DNA of 5,443 nt from Myroides sp. (GCA_018384465.1 JAHAYQ010000076.1:1-5443); one strand, 5' to 3'; numbered from the stretch's first letter, positions 1 through 4,841 are shown. Numbers and translations are program-made. The notes: a model not told the origin generated them from the sequence alone.

Positions 1-27
1 ACCAACAGTAATTAAACTACTGTTGGT
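1..27 (+). terminator. Hairpin at left edge, probable terminator of an upstream gene
   Basis: Positions 1-10 (ACCAACAGTA) and 18-27 (TACTGTTGGT) are perfect reverse complements, giving a 10-bp stem with a 7-base AT-rich loop, followed by a short T-containing stretch (GTTTTAA). This is the usual shape of a Flavobacteriaceae intrinsic terminator. The gene it would serve lies outside the window, and any A-tract 5' of the stem cannot be seen. The T-run is short, so termination may be leaky and could feed the gene that starts at 57. Confidence 0.55.
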
Positions 28-56
28 GTTTTAAAAACTAATATAACCCATCCTAA

Positions 57-1178
57 ATGAAAAAATTAACAACCTTAGCACTATTGCTAACCGCAACCCT
101 ACAAGCCTTTGCAGGCGAAATAAAAATAACGGCAAACCTAACAGGCTTTACAGATACTGCCGTGGTATATTTAATAGGTGAGCAAACACCTATTGCTTAC
201 CAAACATTGACACAAGGCAAAGTAGAATTAACTGCCGAAGTTGCCGAAACACCAGAAAGTTATATGATGTATATTGTAGATAACAACCAACAATATTACA
301 CCGTATTGTATGTAGCCAATGAAACCATAGAAATAACAGCAAATAAAGAAGATTTCCCATATCAGGTAAAGGTCACCGGTTCTAAACATCATGTTATAAA
401 AGCAAAATTAGACGAATTGCAACTATCTTTACAACAACAAGGCGAAGTAATACGCACAGAAATGATAACTTTACAACAAACTACTGAGTGGCAAAAACCT
501 GAAGTACAAGAAAAATATCTTGGGAAAAATGGTTTGGCAACAAAACTTGCAGAATCATTAAAACAAATTGAAGCCGATTTTATATTAAACAATTTTGATA
601 CTTCTTATGCGCAATCTTTATTACAATACAACACAGCCTCATTTGATCATCAAGAATTTTATAAAGCAGTATATGCAAAGATGTCTCCTGAACAAAAGCA
701 ATCTAAAATTGGCCAACGATATTTGTTAGCATCACAGAGCAAACGCTTAACAAAAGGAGATGATTTTATTGAGATAAACCTTTTAGATAAAGATTTAAAT
801 GCTAAAAAATTAAGCGATTATTTTAATAAAGATAAAGAATATGTTTTGGTTGATTTATCATCGGTAAGCTGTCCAAGTAGTAACCAGTCATTTCCTATCA
901 CAAAAAGTTTTACCGATAAATATGTAGATAAACTACAAGCCGTAAGCGTATTACAAAGTCATGATGCAGCTACTTACCAACAATTTGGTGCTTTAAGTAC
1001 AGAAAATTGGGCAGTGGTTTATGCCGAAGATTTTACAAATACCGATACGTACATTCAATACCAGGAAAATGCCACACCTACCTTTTTATTGTTTGATAAA
1101 AACGGAAAACTAATTGACCGTTGGACGGGTGCCTTACTTCATCAACAAAAATTAGAACAATACTTTGGAAAATTATAA
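57..1178 (+). CDS. Secreted DUF4369/thioredoxin-fold protein, monothiol CxxS
   Basis: A 373-residue exported protein. Residues 1-19 form a signal peptide: Lys2-Lys3, a Leu/Ala/Thr core, and an A-F-A cleavage site before Gly20, so the mature protein is probably periplasmic. Residues about 20-110 are a beta-rich segment resembling the DUF4369 domain found at the N-terminus of many Bacteroidota thiol-disulfide proteins. Residues about 110-225 look helical and charged, a linker region. Residues about 240-373 look like a TlpA/AhpC-type thioredoxin fold: a VLVDLSS strand at 263-269, the active-site position at 272-275, and the conserved cis-Pro loop N-A-T-P-T at 339-342, followed by the strand FLLFDKNGKLID. 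The active site is odd. It reads S-C-P-S-S, so Cys272 is kept but the second Cys of CxxC is Ser275 and the usual Trp is absent. A normal dithiol reductase cycle is therefore unlikely. It could act as a monothiol or isomerase-like protein, or in binding only. The ATG at 57 is chosen because it begins the signal peptide. No TAnnTTTG box lies in the 30 bases between the edge hairpin and the start, so its promoter is unclear. A 30-codon ORF follows after three bases. Confidence 0.8.
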   Translation: MKKLTTLALLLTATLQAFAGEIKITANLTGFTDTAVVYLIGEQTPIAYQTLTQGKVELTAEVAETPESYMMYIVDNNQQYYTVLYVANETIEITANKEDFPYQVKVTGSKHHVIKAKLDELQLSLQQQGEVIRTEMITLQQTTEWQKPEVQEKYLGKNGLATKLAESLKQIEADFILNNFDTSYAQSLLQYNTASFDHQEFYKAVYAKMSPEQKQSKIGQRYLLASQSKRLTKGDDFIEINLLDKDLNAKKLSDYFNKDKEYVLVDLSSVSCPSSNQSFPITKSFTDKYVDKLQAVSVLQSHDAATYQQFGALSTENWAVVYAEDFTNTDTYIQYQENATPTFLLFDKNGKLIDRWTGALLHQQKLEQYFGKL

Positions 1179-1181
1179 TCA

Positions 1182-1274
1182 ATGAAAAAAACGAAAGCTT
1201 TTTTTGAAAAATATTTGCCCCACATATTAGCAGTCACAGGAGTGATTTTGATTGCAATAGGGTTGTTATATTAA
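1182..1274 (+). CDS. Tiny single-span membrane protein, 30 aa
   Basis: An ATG three bases after the TAA of the preceding gene opens 30 codons ending in TAA. The product starts MKKTKAFFEKYLPH, a positively charged amphipathic stretch, then continues as an uninterrupted hydrophobic span (residues about 15-30: ILAVTGVILIAIGLLY) that ends the protein. This predicts an N-in, single-pass inner-membrane miniprotein with almost no periplasmic tail. The three-base gap suggests translational coupling to the thioredoxin-fold gene and a shared transcript. I do not recognise a named family. In favour of a real gene: the clean charged-then-hydrophobic pattern, an ATG start, and the close spacing. Against: the length, the AT-rich DNA in which short hydrophobic frames arise by chance, and no clear ribosome-binding site (also the norm in this phylum). 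Homologues in the same position in related genomes would settle it. Confidence 0.5.
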   Translation: MKKTKAFFEKYLPHILAVTGVILIAIGLLY

Positions 1275-1289
1275 GCAAATAACCAATGA

Positions 1290-1381
1290 CACACGGATTT
1301 TTTATAATTAGGAATGAAGTAATCTTCTTATAATTAGGAATTATGATACATTACGAATATTCAAAAAATATAAACCGTGTG
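1290..1381. repeat. Imperfect palindromic intergenic repeat, ACACGG family
   Basis: The block is bounded by inverted heptamers CACACGG (1290-1296) and CCGTGTG (1375-1381). Inside it, TTATAATTAGGAAT occurs twice as an exact 14-base direct repeat (1302-1315 and 1328-1341, period 26). The left part (1291-1308) matches 1491-1508 in a neighbouring repeat at 17 of 18 positions, which ties the two blocks to one family. It contains no convincing ORF. From memory, dispersed intergenic palindromes built on ACACGGATT/ACACAGATT words are common in Flavobacteriaceae, but I could not search for other copies. Confidence 0.5.
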
Positions 1382-1426
1382 ATAGTAAAATGTCAAAACT
1401 AAAATTGTTCATTAATAAACTACTCA

Positions 1427-1461
1427 ACTTTCAGTCATAGGTTTGAGTCTGGACTGAAAGT
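1427..1461. repeat. 10-bp perfect inverted repeat, 15-base loop
   Basis: ACTTTCAGTC (1427-1436) and GACTGAAAGT (1452-1461) are perfect reverse complements around a 15-base loop. No T-run follows on the + strand, so it is not a typical intrinsic terminator. It sits between two larger palindromic blocks and is probably another dispersed repeat. Its sequence is unrelated to the flanking families. Confidence 0.55.
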
Positions 1462-1471
1462 CCGATTTAAA

Positions 1472-1532
1472 ACCACAGATTAAAAGACTTACACAGATTT
1501 TTTATAATCCTAAAAATCCTTTAATCTGTGGT
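1472..1532. repeat. Palindromic intergenic repeat, ACCACAGATTAAA arms
   Basis: A 61-base element with perfect 13-base terminal inverted repeats: ACCACAGATTAAA at 1472-1484 and TTTAATCTGTGGT at 1520-1532. The centre carries a further ACACAGATT word (1491-1499), so CACAGATT-type motifs occur three times. The layout is that of a REP or BIME-like dispersed element rather than a transposon: no ORF is inside and no target duplication was seen. Its internal 1491-1508 segment is nearly identical to 1291-1308, exactly 200 bases upstream. Confidence 0.6.
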
Positions 1533-1604
1533 AAATAATTTTTGTAAACTCAAAGTGTTGCACTAAAAGTACATAATGAACTCATTTATACTTTTTTGGA
1601 TAAT

Positions 1605-1751
1605 GCTCCATAGGAGCAACCAGTTGATAGAATGATATTATTTACAAAATACTAGCTCCGTTAGGAGCGACCTGCTAACTTTAAAGGTCGCTCCTAACGG
1701 TGCTTTTTTCACGAATCGTCGATTTTTTTTTACAGTTCGTCCCTATGGGAC
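1605..1751. repeat. Symmetric four-copy REP-like array (+ + - -)
   Basis: Four copies of a motif of the form (G)nnCC(A/G)T(T)AGGnnC(G/A)A are present. Two are on the + strand (GCTCCATAGGAGC at 1605; GCTCCGTTAGGAGCGACCT at 1655) and two on the - strand (GCACCGTTAGGAGCGACCT reading down from 1703; GTCCCATAGGGACGAAC reading down from 1751). Each motif is itself a small palindrome. Outer and inner pairs share almost the same centre (1678 and 1679), so the whole 147 bases form a nested palindrome. The inner pair makes a 20-bp stem with one mismatch (1654-1673 with 1685-1704, 11-base loop). I recall GTCCCnTAGGGACGA-type repeats at about 50-base spacing from many Bacteroidota genomes, but this is from memory. 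There is no ORF inside. Confidence 0.6.
1654..1709 (+). terminator. Strong hairpin plus T-run inside the repeat array
   Basis: The inner pair of the repeat array folds into a GC-containing 20-bp stem with one mismatch (1654-1673 with 1685-1704) and an 11-base loop. Six T residues follow at 1704-1709. On the + strand this meets the description of a rho-independent terminator and could end the transcript from the thioredoxin-fold and miniprotein genes, about 380 bases downstream. On the - strand no T-run follows. Its first role may be as a repeat, with termination a by-product. Confidence 0.45.
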
Positions 1752-1815
1752 TTTTAAGTTTCGTTTAGAAAAAAAGTTTAAATCACTTCAATTTTTACTA
1801 ACGAATATAACCAAG

Positions 1816-1848
1816 AAACTCCGACAATGTTCCACACTGTCGGAGTTT
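1816..1848. terminator. Hairpin between convergent genes, probable bidirectional terminator
   Basis: AAACTCCGACA (1816-1826) pairs perfectly with TGTCGGAGTTT (1838-1848) around an 11-base loop. It lies 23 bases beyond the stop codon of the - strand permease, the right place to end that transcript. Each strand has a T-rich 3' flank (TTT plus TTTATATT on +, TTT plus CTTGGTT on -), so it may work both ways between the converging transcription units. The downstream T-tracts are imperfect. Confidence 0.7.
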
Positions 1849-1871
1849 GCTTTATATTAATTATCAGCAAA

Positions 1872-3335
1872 TTATTTATTCAGCTTACTATGTTTTTTAC
1901 TATACACAAAGTAAATTATTAAGCCTAATCCCAACCAAATAGCTAAACGTTCCCAACTTTCACCAGGAAGCGAAATCATCATTACTACACAAACAATTAT
2001 TCCTAAAATAGGCACTAACGGTACAAAAGGGGTTCTAAACGGTCGTTCGGCATCGGGCTGTGTTTTACGCAATACCAAAATGCCAATACACACTAAAGTA
2101 AAAGCAAACAAGGTACCAATACTTACCATGTGACCTAATTCTGAAACCGGCACAAAACCAGCAAATACGCTCACAAAAACCATAAAAATAAGATTGGTTT
2201 TCCATGGCGTTTGTCTTTTTGAAAGATCAGAAAACATTTTAGGCAATAAACCATCTTTACTCATGGAATAAAACACGCGACTTTGCCCTAATAACATCAC
2301 CAAGATAACCGACGTATATCCAGCAATAATGGTAACAATTAAAGCGGTATTTAAAAAGTGGTATCCTGTTTTAGCAAAGGCGGTTGCCACTGGTTTTGCA
2401 TCGCCTTTAAACATTAGGTAATTTTCTAAGCCCGTTAAAACATAAGCAAATAACACATATAATATAGTACAAATTATAAGCGATCCTATAATACCAAAAG
2501 GCATCCCTTTCTTAGGGTTTTTTGCTTCTTGGGCTGCCGTACTAACGGCATCAAATCCAATAAAAGCAAAGAAAACAACCCCGGCTGCACGCAAAACACC
2601 ACTCCAACCATATTCGCCAAAATGCTCCCCTGTTAAAAAGGCTGTAAACGATAATTCACCGCTTTTTACCATTTCTTCTCCCACGTTAGTAGGTATAAAC
2701 GGATCGTGGTTTGCCGGATCGATAAACTGCCAACCCAACGCTATAAAAATAATAACTACCGCTACTTTTAAAATAACCAATAAATTATTTAATCGAGCTG
2801 ATTCTTGTGTGCCGCGCATTAATAGTAACGACAATAAGCATACGATCACAATAGCCGGAACGTTAATCATTCCTCCTTCAAACGGACCTTTTAGGAATTG
2901 TTCGGGTATTTCTAAATTAAATATTTTGAGTAATTCATTAAAATATTGCGACCAGCTAACGGCTACCGTAGCCGATGCCAACGCATATTCTAACACCAAA
3001 TCCCAGCCGATAATCCAAGCAATAAATTCGCCCATAGTGGCATAAGAATAGGTGTAGGCGCTACCTGCTACCGGCAACATCGAAGCAAATTCGGCATAAC
3101 ACAAGCCCGCAAATGCGCAACCCAAAGCTGCAATCATAAACGACAAAGCTACCGCCGGCCCTGCGTTTTCTGCTGCTGCAATACCTGTCAATGAAAACAA
3201 ACCAGCACCAATAATGGCACCTACTCCCAAAGCAACTAAGCCCCAAGAACCAAAGGTTTTTTTGAGTGTTCCTTCGCCCTGTTCATTGGCTTCAGCAACT
3301 AATGATGCAATAGATTTTTTTGAAAAAATACCCAT
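1872..3335 (-). CDS. APC-superfamily amino acid permease, CAT-like
   Basis: A 487-residue inner-membrane transporter of the amino acid-polyamine-organocation superfamily, closest by eye to the cationic amino acid transporter (CAT) group that includes bacterial YfnA/ApcT-like permeases. Length and a 12-helix pattern are normal for that group. After a short polar N-terminus, TM1 (about 30-52) carries the unwound-helix signature GAIIGAGLF (39-47), which contacts the substrate backbone in LeuT-fold transporters. YAEFASMLPVAGSAYTY (80-96) and the GWDLVLEYALASA segment (110-122) mark TM2-TM3. FFAFIGFDAVSTAAQEAKNP (255-274) is the TM6 region with the conserved post-helix EAKNPK. LGQSRVFYSMSKDGLLP (349-365) is the TM8-loop signature, and FRTPFVPLVPILG (433-445) precedes the last helices. 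It probably imports amino acids by proton coupling. Substrate is not certain, since CAT-like bacterial members include alanine and other neutral amino acid carriers. The ATG at 3335 is the only sensible start: no upstream in-frame Met and a normal N-terminus. It stands alone, with a 266-base gap to the lipoprotein gene upstream. No clear -7 box was found. Confidence 0.92.
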   Translation of the reverse strand: MGIFSKKSIASLVAEANEQGEGTLKKTFGSWGLVALGVGAIIGAGLFSLTGIAAAENAGPAVALSFMIAALGCAFAGLCYAEFASMLPVAGSAYTYSYATMGEFIAWIIGWDLVLEYALASATVAVSWSQYFNELLKIFNLEIPEQFLKGPFEGGMINVPAIVIVCLLSLLLMRGTQESARLNNLLVILKVAVVIIFIALGWQFIDPANHDPFIPTNVGEEMVKSGELSFTAFLTGEHFGEYGWSGVLRAAGVVFFAFIGFDAVSTAAQEAKNPKKGMPFGIIGSLIICTILYVLFAYVLTGLENYLMFKGDAKPVATAFAKTGYHFLNTALIVTIIAGYTSVILVMLLGQSRVFYSMSKDGLLPKMFSDLSKRQTPWKTNLIFMVFVSVFAGFVPVSELGHMVSIGTLFAFTLVCIGILVLRKTQPDAERPFRTPFVPLVPILGIIVCVVMMISLPGESWERLAIWLGLGLIIYFVYSKKHSKLNK

Positions 3336-3505
3336 ACAGTCTTTTTTAGGATTAAAATGATCAACACACCTTCTTATAAAAGATGTTATTTAAAAACAAA
3401 GAGCGGTTGCTTAACGGTTTCCAGAAAAATAAATACTGAGGTAAGTAAAAAAAATAGCCGAACCCTTTATAATTATTTCTTTACAAAACGTTGAACCAAT
3501 CTGTA

Positions 3506-3526
3506 AATGTTAATAATATTAACATT
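3506..3526. promoter_or_regulatory. 21-base palindrome, possible operator
   Basis: AATGTTAATA (3506-3515) and TATTAACATT (3517-3526) are perfect reverse complements around a single central A at 3516. The odd-centred 10+10 symmetry and TGTTAA half-sites look more like a dimeric regulator site than an RNA hairpin, since a one-base loop cannot fold. It lies 171 bases upstream of the permease start and 76 bases past the lipoprotein stop. The remaining 266-base gap (3336-3601) shows no ORF and no perfect TAnnTTTG box on the - strand. The AT-only core makes chance symmetry more likely than usual. Confidence 0.35.
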
Positions 3527-3601
3527 CAAATATATAATAAAATTTCTAAGATACCTTTTCAAAAAAGGAGTTTCTATTAGAAAAAAGACAAGGAAACGGC
3601 A

Positions 3602-4153
3602 TTATTTTTGTACAAACCACCCGGTTTCTTCCTTATATCTTAGAGTAAAATCACGGACAATAAAAGCTGTATTCGGGTTTTTATCTTTACCTAAAACGGC
3701 AAAAGGTGTGGGTTCTTTAATAAGTTTAGCCTTAGCAGTTGCTTTGGTTTTTGAAGTAAGCTTTAACTCTACATCTGCATTTTCCTGAATGGTAAACAAA
3801 TAGGTTTTAACTTCGGCTTTGCTCTTTTTTTGATCAACGATAAAAGGAGAAGCATGCGCGGTTAAAGCTACATTTACCACCCAAATAGAATCTTTTGCTA
3901 AAAACTTTTTTCGCATATTGGTGGTGGTTAAAAGCAATAAATCTTGTTCTTGTAGCTGTTTTAAATGTTCAATTTCAAGAGCATCTTTATTCAGGCGCAG
4001 TTTTCGTTCACCTATATCAATGGTCGTTGTTTCAAAAACAGGGTTTTTCTCTGCGTAACTTTTTAAAAGACCGGTAGCTTGTTTTACAGACAGTTCTTTT
4101 GACGAGCAAGCGGCAAGTATAAGAACCAAAAACAGTAAGGAAATTTTCTTCAT
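3602..4153 (-). CDS. Small lipoprotein of unknown function
   Basis: A 183-residue protein with a type II signal peptide: MKKISLLFLVLILAAC, with lipobox L-A-A-C and lipidated Cys16. Residues after the Cys are S-S-K-E, only a weak match to the acidic lipoprotein export signals described in Flavobacteriia, so periplasm-facing and surface-exposed placement are both possible. The mature part is Lys-rich. It begins with a helical segment (about 20-38), then RKLRLNKDALEIEHLKQLQEQDLLLLT (about 49-75), then alternating hydrophobic strands (IWVVNVALTAHASPFIVD, VKTYLFTIQE, FIVRDFTLRYKEETGWFVQK). That suggests a small alpha+beta domain. I do not recognise the family. The open frame extends 18 codons further upstream to a TTG at 4207, but that codon lies in the stem of the tRNA terminator and would bury the signal peptide, so the ATG at 4153 is chosen. 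A TATATTTA box (4170-4177, - strand), one base from the -7 consensus, lies just upstream and may drive it. Confidence 0.8.
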   Translation of the reverse strand: MKKISLLFLVLILAACSSKELSVKQATGLLKSYAEKNPVFETTTIDIGERKLRLNKDALEIEHLKQLQEQDLLLLTTTNMRKKFLAKDSIWVVNVALTAHASPFIVDQKKSKAEVKTYLFTIQENADVELKLTSKTKATAKAKLIKEPTPFAVLGKDKNPNTAFIVRDFTLRYKEETGWFVQK

Positions 4154-4169
4154 TTCAGATAATTTTAAG

Positions 4170-4177
4170 TAAATATA
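4170..4177 (-). promoter_or_regulatory. Possible -7 box of the lipoprotein gene
   Basis: Read on the - strand this is TATATTTA, matching TAnnTTTG at all but the last base. It lies 16 bases before the ATG at 4153 and downstream of the tRNA-Cys terminator, which makes an independent promoter necessary. No TTG is found at a suitable -33 distance, so this is a weak call based mainly on position. Confidence 0.3.
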
Positions 4178-4195
4178 GCGAAAGAAGAAAAATAA

Positions 4196-4228
4196 AAAAA
4201 CCTTCAAAACTATTTTTTGAAGGTTTTT
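4196..4228 (-). terminator. Intrinsic terminator after tRNA-Cys
   Basis: A 14-bp perfect stem (4196-4209 with 4215-4228) with the core CCTTCAAAA/TTTTGAAGG and a 5-base loop. On the - strand the hairpin begins five bases after the tRNA 3' end, and the stem is followed by a T-rich run (seven T then ATTTTT). This is a textbook intrinsic terminator for the tRNA transcript and isolates it from the lipoprotein gene. Confidence 0.85.
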
Positions 4229-4233
4229 AGTAG

Positions 4234-4304
4234 AGGCATCTAGCGGATTCGAACCGCTGTAGACGGTTTTGCAGACCGCTTCCTAGCCACTCGGACAAGA
4301 TGCC
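4234..4304 (-). tRNA. tRNA-Cys(GCA)
   Basis: The - strand folds as a complete 71-base tRNA. The acceptor stem GGCATCT pairs with AGATGCC. The D arm contains GAGTGGCTAGG. The anticodon stem CGGTC/GACGG is closed by loop TGCAAAA with anticodon GCA (cysteine), and the T arm is AGCGGTTCGAATCCGCT. The discriminator base is U (the complement of A at 4234), the classic identity element of tRNA-Cys. The 3' CCA is not encoded. It has its own promoter upstream and its own terminator downstream, so it is a single-gene transcription unit. Confidence 0.96.
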
Positions 4305-4321
4305 TTGTATATTTGTGTTTG

Positions 4322-4355
4322 CAAATCTACTACAAAAATTTTGATTTTAAAACAA
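4322..4355 (-). promoter_or_regulatory. Promoter of tRNA-Cys
   Basis: On the - strand TAGATTTG (4329 down to 4322) is a perfect TAnnTTTG -7 box ending 17 bases before the tRNA 5' end, which gives a leader of about 10 bases. A TTG at 4355-4353 is the possible -33 element with 23 bases between, at the long end of the spacing reported for Flavobacterium. It lies in the 62-base gap after folB, where no convincing folB terminator was seen, so read-through from folB may add to tRNA transcription. Confidence 0.65.
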
Positions 4356-4366
4356 CCGTTCTAAAA

Positions 4367-4726
4367 TTATGCACGGTATTCTTCCATTACAATGGTAACT
4401 TGCTCAACATCACCACCAATAGGCGGATTAATTTTTGAAACTTCAATTAAAATTGTTGAAACCATAGGTAATTCGTCAAAAATACGCACAATAATTCGGC
4501 GTGCCACATGTTCTAACAGCTTAGACCGAATAGCCATTTCTTCTTTTACGATCTTATTCAAGTGCACATAATCAACCGTATCAGCCAACTCATCCGTTTC
4601 TGCTGATGTGCGCAAATCGGCTTTTATTTCTAAATCAACCCGATAGTCTGATCCTATTTTAGCTTCTTCTACCAAACAACCGTGATTCGTAAAAACACGG
4701 ATATTTTTTAAACGAATAATTCCCAT
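4367..4726 (-). CDS. folB: Dihydroneopterin aldolase
   Basis: A 119-residue cytoplasmic enzyme of folate synthesis that cleaves 7,8-dihydroneopterin to 6-hydroxymethyl-7,8-dihydropterin and glycolaldehyde, by a retro-aldol reaction without Schiff base or metal. Length matches the family (about 120). Aligned by memory to the Staphylococcus aureus enzyme, all key positions are present: H15-G16 then Glu21 (pterin-side Glu, S. aureus E22) in the LVEEAKIGSDY stretch, Tyr53 in DTVDYVHL (Y54), Glu72 in LLEHVARRI (E74, pterin anchor), and the general base Lys98 in SKINPPIGG (K100). The frame is open 23 codons further upstream to an ATG at 4795. That extension is Lys-rich, is not part of the family fold, and contains a perfect -7 box, so translation most likely starts at 4726 with MGIIRLKNIRVF. 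It is transcribed divergently from glnS and lies 62 bases upstream of tRNA-Cys. Confidence 0.93.
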   Translation of the reverse strand: MGIIRLKNIRVFTNHGCLVEEAKIGSDYRVDLEIKADLRTSAETDELADTVDYVHLNKIVKEEMAIRSKLLEHVARRIIVRIFDELPMVSTILIEVSKINPPIGGDVEQVTIVMEEYRA

Positions 4727-4750
4727 ATAATTTATTTCAGGTTTCAAGTT

Positions 4751-4758
4751 CAAAGTTA
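4751..4758 (-). promoter_or_regulatory. -7 box of folB
   Basis: On the - strand this is TAACTTTG, a perfect TAnnTTTG match, 24 bases before the folB ATG at 4726. That places transcription start near 4744 and leaves a leader of about 18 bases. No TTG is found at the expected -33 position. It lies inside the longer open frame, so a transcript from here could not encode the 23-residue extension. Confidence 0.5.
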
Positions 4759-4783
4759 CTAACTTTTTATCTGTTTTTTTATG

Positions 4784-4810
4784 AACTTTAAACATTAAAC
4801 TTTAAACATT
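4784..4810. repeat. 14-base tandem repeat between folB and glnS
   Basis: AACTTTAAACATT occurs twice exactly (4784-4796 and 4798-4810), a period of 14 bases. It fills the space upstream of the glnS -7 box, about where a -33 element or UP-like contact would lie. TTTAAAC-type tandem words are, from memory, frequent in flavobacterial intergenic DNA. They may simply be drifted low-complexity sequence. Confidence 0.6.
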
Positions 4811-4836
4811 TTCTATCTTTGCATATAAAGATAGAA
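4811..4836 (+). promoter_or_regulatory. glnS -7 promoter box within an inverted repeat
   Basis: TATCTTTG at 4814-4821 is a perfect TAnnTTTG -7 element on the + strand, 20 bases before the glnS ATG. It predicts transcription start near 4828 and a leader of roughly 14 bases. No TTG sits at the usual -33 distance. The box is embedded in a perfect 10-bp inverted repeat, TTCTATCTTT (4811-4820) and AAAGATAGAA (4827-4836), with loop GCATAT. A dimeric regulator bound there would block the promoter, but chance cannot be excluded. Confidence 0.6.
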
Positions 4837-4841
4837 ATACA

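Noticed and set aside
389..592. 67-codon frame on the - strand
   Set aside because: Lies wholly inside the thioredoxin-fold gene on the opposite strand. Its Cys/Ser/Phe-rich translation looks like an antisense shadow.
1182..1274. Miniprotein as an MgtS-like partner of the neighbouring APC permease
   Set aside because: A similar-sized E. coli small protein co-purifies with an ApcT-type transporter, but there is no sequence likeness by eye and the two genes here are convergent, not co-transcribed.
1390..1440. 16-codon ORF starting at 1390 (MSKLKLFINKLLNFQS)
   Set aside because: Too short, spans the left arm of an inverted repeat, and has no coupling to a neighbouring gene or conserved feature to support it.
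1275..1871. CRISPR array or insertion sequence remnant
   Set aside because: The repeats are palindromic, of several families and irregularly spaced without unique uniform spacers. No transposase fragment is readable in any frame.
2809..3246. Open frames of 78 (+) and 61 (-) codons within the permease gene
   Set aside because: Both overlap the well-supported permease, and their translations show no domain or signal.
3484..3491. CAAAACGT as a - strand -7 box for the permease
   Set aside because: The last two bases do not fit CAAAnnTA and no -33 partner lies at a usable distance.
3554..3568. Short hairpin CCTTTT/AAAAGG as a lipoprotein terminator
   Set aside because: Only six base pairs, a three-base loop and no T-run on the - strand, so it is too weak to call.
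3507..4077. Open frames of 93 and 60 codons on the + strand over the lipoprotein gene
   Set aside because: Antisense to a gene with a clear signal peptide. Their compositions are unlike real proteins of this genome.
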